Source: a virus. From it: a stretch of DNA of 25,522 nucleotides. The notes under the pieces were generated by a model. It had not been told where the DNA came from and did not search any database. It saw nothing but the letters and a program-made list of their open reading frames with translations. The position numbers were made by a program, and so were the translations under genes. The stretch spans positions 1 through 25,522 of IMG/VR virus record IMGVR_UViG_3300035698_013366. One strand, written 5' to 3'. Positions 23,586-25,522 of the stretch are shown piece after piece (position 1 is the stretch's first letter; each line of letters opens with the position of its first letter).

Positions 23586-23924
23586 TTATGCGTAGGTTAC
23601 GGTGAGGTCCATATCCCGTACGTAGGTAAGATTCTCATTGAGACCAGTCTCATTGAGACCAGTCTCATTGAGACCAGTCTCATTGATACCAGTATCGTTG
23701 ATACCAGTATCGTTATCTATGAATATATCTGTGTCTTTTAGTAAGGTTTCCTTTAGCACTCGTGTTTTAGGCCTTTTGGTCCTAGGTATCTTAGTTACCA
23801 AGGATTTTATATACTTCTTTTCCTGCATCTTAGCGTTATAAAAATTATTGTTAGATCTCATAAAGATTAGTGTTAGAAATATTATTAACATACCTAGGTA
23901 GAAGGCTATAAATCTCTTTAACAT
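23586..23924 (-). CDS. Membrane-anchored small protein with NETGL-type repeats
   Basis: A 112-residue protein with AAGGAAG before its ATG, 27 bases downstream of the protease gene in the same direction. Residues ~5-22 (FIAFYLGMLIIFLTLIFM) form one membrane segment after a short basic start, so the rest is likely outside the cell membrane, or it is a signal anchor. Residues ~35-65 are strongly basic (MQEKKYIKSLVTKIPRTKR). From ~73 to ~97 come pentapeptide repeats (TGIND, TGINE, TGLNE), each giving an N-D-T or N-E-T sequon. The short tail is acidic. No enzymatic motif is seen. The function is unknown; linkage to a secreted protease suggests a partner, inhibitor or surface display role. Confidence 0.6.
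   Translation of the reverse strand: MLKRFIAFYLGMLIIFLTLIFMRSNNNFYNAKMQEKKYIKSLVTKIPRTKRPKTRVLKETLLKDTDIFIDNDTGINDTGINETGLNETGLNETGLNENLTYVRDMDLTVTYA
23640..23714. repeat. Tandem 15-bp palindromes encoding NETGL/NDTGI repeats
   Basis: Three exact copies of GAGACCAGTCTCATT (23640, 23655, 23670) followed by two of GATACCAGTATCGTT (23685, 23700). Each unit is a 5-2-5 palindrome. The two versions differ at matching positions in both arms (GAGAC/GTCTC to GATAC/GTATC), so the palindrome is preserved. The period of 15 keeps the minus-strand frame. Confidence 0.95.
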
Positions 23925-23951
23925 GGTTTCTTCCTTACTATTATAGTTGGA

Positions 23952-25328
23952 TTACAGCGTTAAGTATGACTCTAGAAATTCTTTCCAGCTATTATTTTTT
24001 GCAAACTCTGTCTTAAAGTATGAGCTATGTATTTTGTTTGTTGGAAAATATATAGATATACCTTTAGCTTTAGAATACTTATTGCATACTACATTCTTGA
24101 TTACATGATGCTCTATTAGCTGGAGACCTTCAAGCAGTAGATTCTGTAATAACTTGATGGATTGTTTATTGTGTACGCTGTCTTCTATTATAACGCTACT
24201 ATCTAAAAGACTTTGATAGAAATGATGTAGATCTATATAGCTACTATTAGTAAAGGCTGTTGTTAGATTACCGCTATTACGTATTCTATTTACGGTTTTA
24301 AGAAGTATATCTTTATCTGATTGATTAGGATTACCTTTCATCATATTAAGAATAAGCTTACATATATTGTCTATGTTGCCTTCTAACTTGTAGTGATACT
24401 TTAAGTCTATACAGGAGAGTGTGTAGTCTGTATATGTATTCTGGTATGCCTGACGATATGACGTGACTATTCTCTTGGCAAATTGTTCAGGAGTCACAGA
24501 TTTAGTTTCAAACACTTCTAATACTTTATTGTATTTCCATCCGCTTCCAGGTTCTACTTCTTGTGATGCTACTAGGTAGTTTACATAGTCTTTAACCTGA
24601 GATCCTATTTCGGTCATAGCCATAAAGCAAGCATCCATGCCAAGTATATCTATCTTCTTATTATTAAGTAGCTCACGGCTTATTCTCTTTAAGGTATTAG
24701 ATATGTCTTGATTAGTAAGATAGGTTTGAAATACTTCGTTAAAGCCTATTCCTTTCTTTTCTAGTAATTTTTTATTTATACCTACAAGTCCTGACTTCTT
24801 GTCGAATGTAAATATATCATGTGGATAGCTTACCATTAGCTTACCGAATATACATGGATCCTCTATTCCAGAGCCATGATCCCACAAGATAAGAGCTTGG
24901 TGCTTAGCTGGGAAGTTCTTTATGGCCCATCTAGCACAACCAAAAAGGTTAGCTGAGGTTCCACTTATGCTTTGAAAGTTATTAGTTTGTACTTCTGTTA
25001 GTACAGGTTCATCTTTTCTGATTAAGTATCTGCATGATTCATTTTTGGCATGGGTATCAACTTGGATAAGTATGTTTACGTTTGCATTAGATCCTACCTG
25101 TATCATCTCATTTATATTCTGTTCAGCAAATCGTTCTAGATCGTTATTAGATACTAGGTAAACTATAAAATTCCAATCAGCCGTGTTGTTAACACTTGTG
25201 TTGTTAACACTTGTGTTGTTAACACTTGTGTTGTTAACACTTGTGTTGTTAACACTGTGTAATATGGCTGGTAGCACTAGTGCTGGTAGTAAAAAGGTTA
25301 GTATTAATAAGTATCTTAGTATTTTCAT
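23952..25328 (-). CDS. Secreted clostripain-like (family C11) cysteine protease
   Basis: A 458-residue protein with AGGAG before its ATG. Residues 1-22 are a clear signal peptide (Lys/Arg start, then LLILTFLLPALVLPAI). Residues ~25-49 are five SVNNT repeats, making a linker with five N-N-T sequons. The catalytic part begins at DWNFIVYLVSNNDLE, a C11 opening, with the catalytic His at ~151 (LILWDHGSG) and Cys at ~234 (LGMDACFMAMTEI), and ASQEVEPGSGW just after, as in clostripain. Clostripain-type enzymes cut after Arg (or Lys) and are self-processed in several relatives. The length is near that of compact C11 members. No phage structural role is known for C11 enzymes, so it is best seen as secreted cargo acting on host or competitor proteins. 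A prophage-borne virulence factor is the simplest reading. Confidence 0.8.
   Translation of the reverse strand: MKILRYLLILTFLLPALVLPAILHSVNNTSVNNTSVNNTSVNNTSVNNTADWNFIVYLVSNNDLERFAEQNINEMIQVGSNANVNILIQVDTHAKNESCRYLIRKDEPVLTEVQTNNFQSISGTSANLFGCARWAIKNFPAKHQALILWDHGSGIEDPCIFGKLMVSYPHDIFTFDKKSGLVGINKKLLEKKGIGFNEVFQTYLTNQDISNTLKRISRELLNNKKIDILGMDACFMAMTEIGSQVKDYVNYLVASQEVEPGSGWKYNKVLEVFETKSVTPEQFAKRIVTSYRQAYQNTYTDYTLSCIDLKYHYKLEGNIDNICKLILNMMKGNPNQSDKDILLKTVNRIRNSGNLTTAFTNSSYIDLHHFYQSLLDSSVIIEDSVHNKQSIKLLQNLLLEGLQLIEHHVIKNVVCNKYSKAKGISIYFPTNKIHSSYFKTEFAKNNSWKEFLESYLTL
25183..25256. repeat. Tandem 15-bp palindromes encoding the SVNNT repeats of the protease
   Basis: Units of GTGTTGTTAACACTT start at 25183, 25198, 25213, 25228 and 25243; the fifth is one base short at its end. 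Each is a 5-3-5 palindrome (GTGTT-GTT-AACAC). The unit length of five codons keeps the frame and yields five SVNNT pentapeptides between signal peptide and catalytic domain. Confidence 0.95.
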
Positions 25329-25337
25329 AATTATCTC

Positions 25338-25379
25338 CTAACTAGTTAGGCCTGACTGGTTAGTCCTGACTGGTTAGTC
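25338..25379. repeat. Tandem 14-bp near-palindromes between two minus-strand genes
   Basis: CTAACTAGTTAGGC (25338), then CTGACTGGTTAGTC (25352) and the same again (25366). The first holds a perfect 12-bp palindrome; the other two keep it with G.T mismatches. The period is 14, not 15, and the array is outside reading frames apart from the last stop codon, so the period is not forced by coding. Confidence 0.8.
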
Positions 25380-25522
25380 CGTAGGGAAGCTAACATCTAT
25401 ATTTATATCTATAAAACTGGTATCAACGTCTAATTCATAAAGTATCTCATCCTCTTTTTGTGTTACTGATGTATCAATGCTGGCATTGTCAATGCTGGCA
25501 TTGTCAATGCTGGCATTGTCAA
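25374..25522 (-). CDS. C-terminal part of an unknown gene with DNASI repeats (partial, runs off the right edge)
   Basis: An open minus-strand frame enters from the window end and stops at TAA 25376-25374. The visible 48 residues begin with three DNASI repeats, each containing an N-A-S sequon, followed by an acidic tail (TSVTQKEDEILYELDVDTSF, then IDINIDVSFPTD). The repeats are encoded by 15-base palindromic units. It lies upstream of the protease in the same direction, separated by ~45 bases that hold another palindromic array and the protease ribosome site, so all three genes probably form one operon. The start and any signal peptide lie outside the window, so nothing can be said about its main domain. 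Confidence 0.65.
   Translation of the reverse strand, partial: DNASIDNASIDNASIDTSVTQKEDEILYELDVDTSFIDINIDVSFPTD
25475..25522. repeat. Tandem 15-bp palindromes at the window end (continues outside)
   Basis: CAATGCTGGCATTGT at 25475, 25490 and 25505, with the start of a fourth at 25520. Each is a 6-2-6 palindrome (CAATGC-TG-GCATTG). They encode the DNASI pentapeptides on the minus strand. The true copy number is unknown because the window ends here. Confidence 0.95.

Noticed and set aside
1-25522. tRNA genes, integrase or attachment sites
   Set aside because: None were recognised in the gaps between genes; I cannot tell from this window whether the phage is integrated.

Overview
The window reads as the virion-structure half of an AT-rich, short-tailed (podovirus-like) tailed phage or prophage. 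The main evidence is an N4-gp56-family major capsid gene, followed in order by a likely decoration protein, neck and nozzle proteins, three internal (ejection) proteins and a long series of fibre and adsorption genes. No portal, terminase, lysis or replication gene is visible, so those lie outside. Nearly every gene has a clear Shine-Dalgarno and an ATG start, and the genes use the standard bacterial code. The host cannot be named from sequence alone. The secreted protease, the N-glycosylation-like repeats and the palindromic tandem repeats would fit a host-associated bacterium, but that is inference.

Layout, + strand. 1 to about 125: highly structured RNA that I read as the 3' end of a group I intron, splicing into the capsid gene (to 836). 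847-1821: likely decoration protein, then a strong terminator. 1870-6564: neck, adaptor, small fibre and nozzle-like genes. 6575-11399: three ejection-type proteins ending in a 1249-residue giant, then a terminator. 11451-11719 (minus strand): a two-gene mini-operon with a ribbon-helix-helix regulator and a 27-residue membrane peptide, separated from the next fibre gene by four 15-bp palindromic repeats. 11931-14201: long repetitive fibre. 14322-15765: a small acidic protein and three small paralogous beta proteins. 15774-19364: 1196-residue beta-helix fibre. 19386-22828: three paralogous tail-collar genes, each carrying a seven-blade propeller. 22839-23529: two short tail genes, both frameshifted.

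Minus strand, 23586 to window end: a convergent cassette of three genes, comprising a membrane-anchored small protein, a clostripain-like (C11) secreted cysteine protease and a partial gene. Each carries a tandem pentapeptide repeat containing an N-X-S/T sequon. The cassette looks like cargo rather than virion machinery.

The most unusual features are: (a) the probable group I intron inside the major capsid gene; (b) at least seven separate tandem arrays of 13-15 bp imperfect palindromes, different in sequence but built alike, both between genes and inside reading frames, with compensatory changes between the two arms in one array; and (c) the secreted, sequon-rich cargo cassette with the protease.
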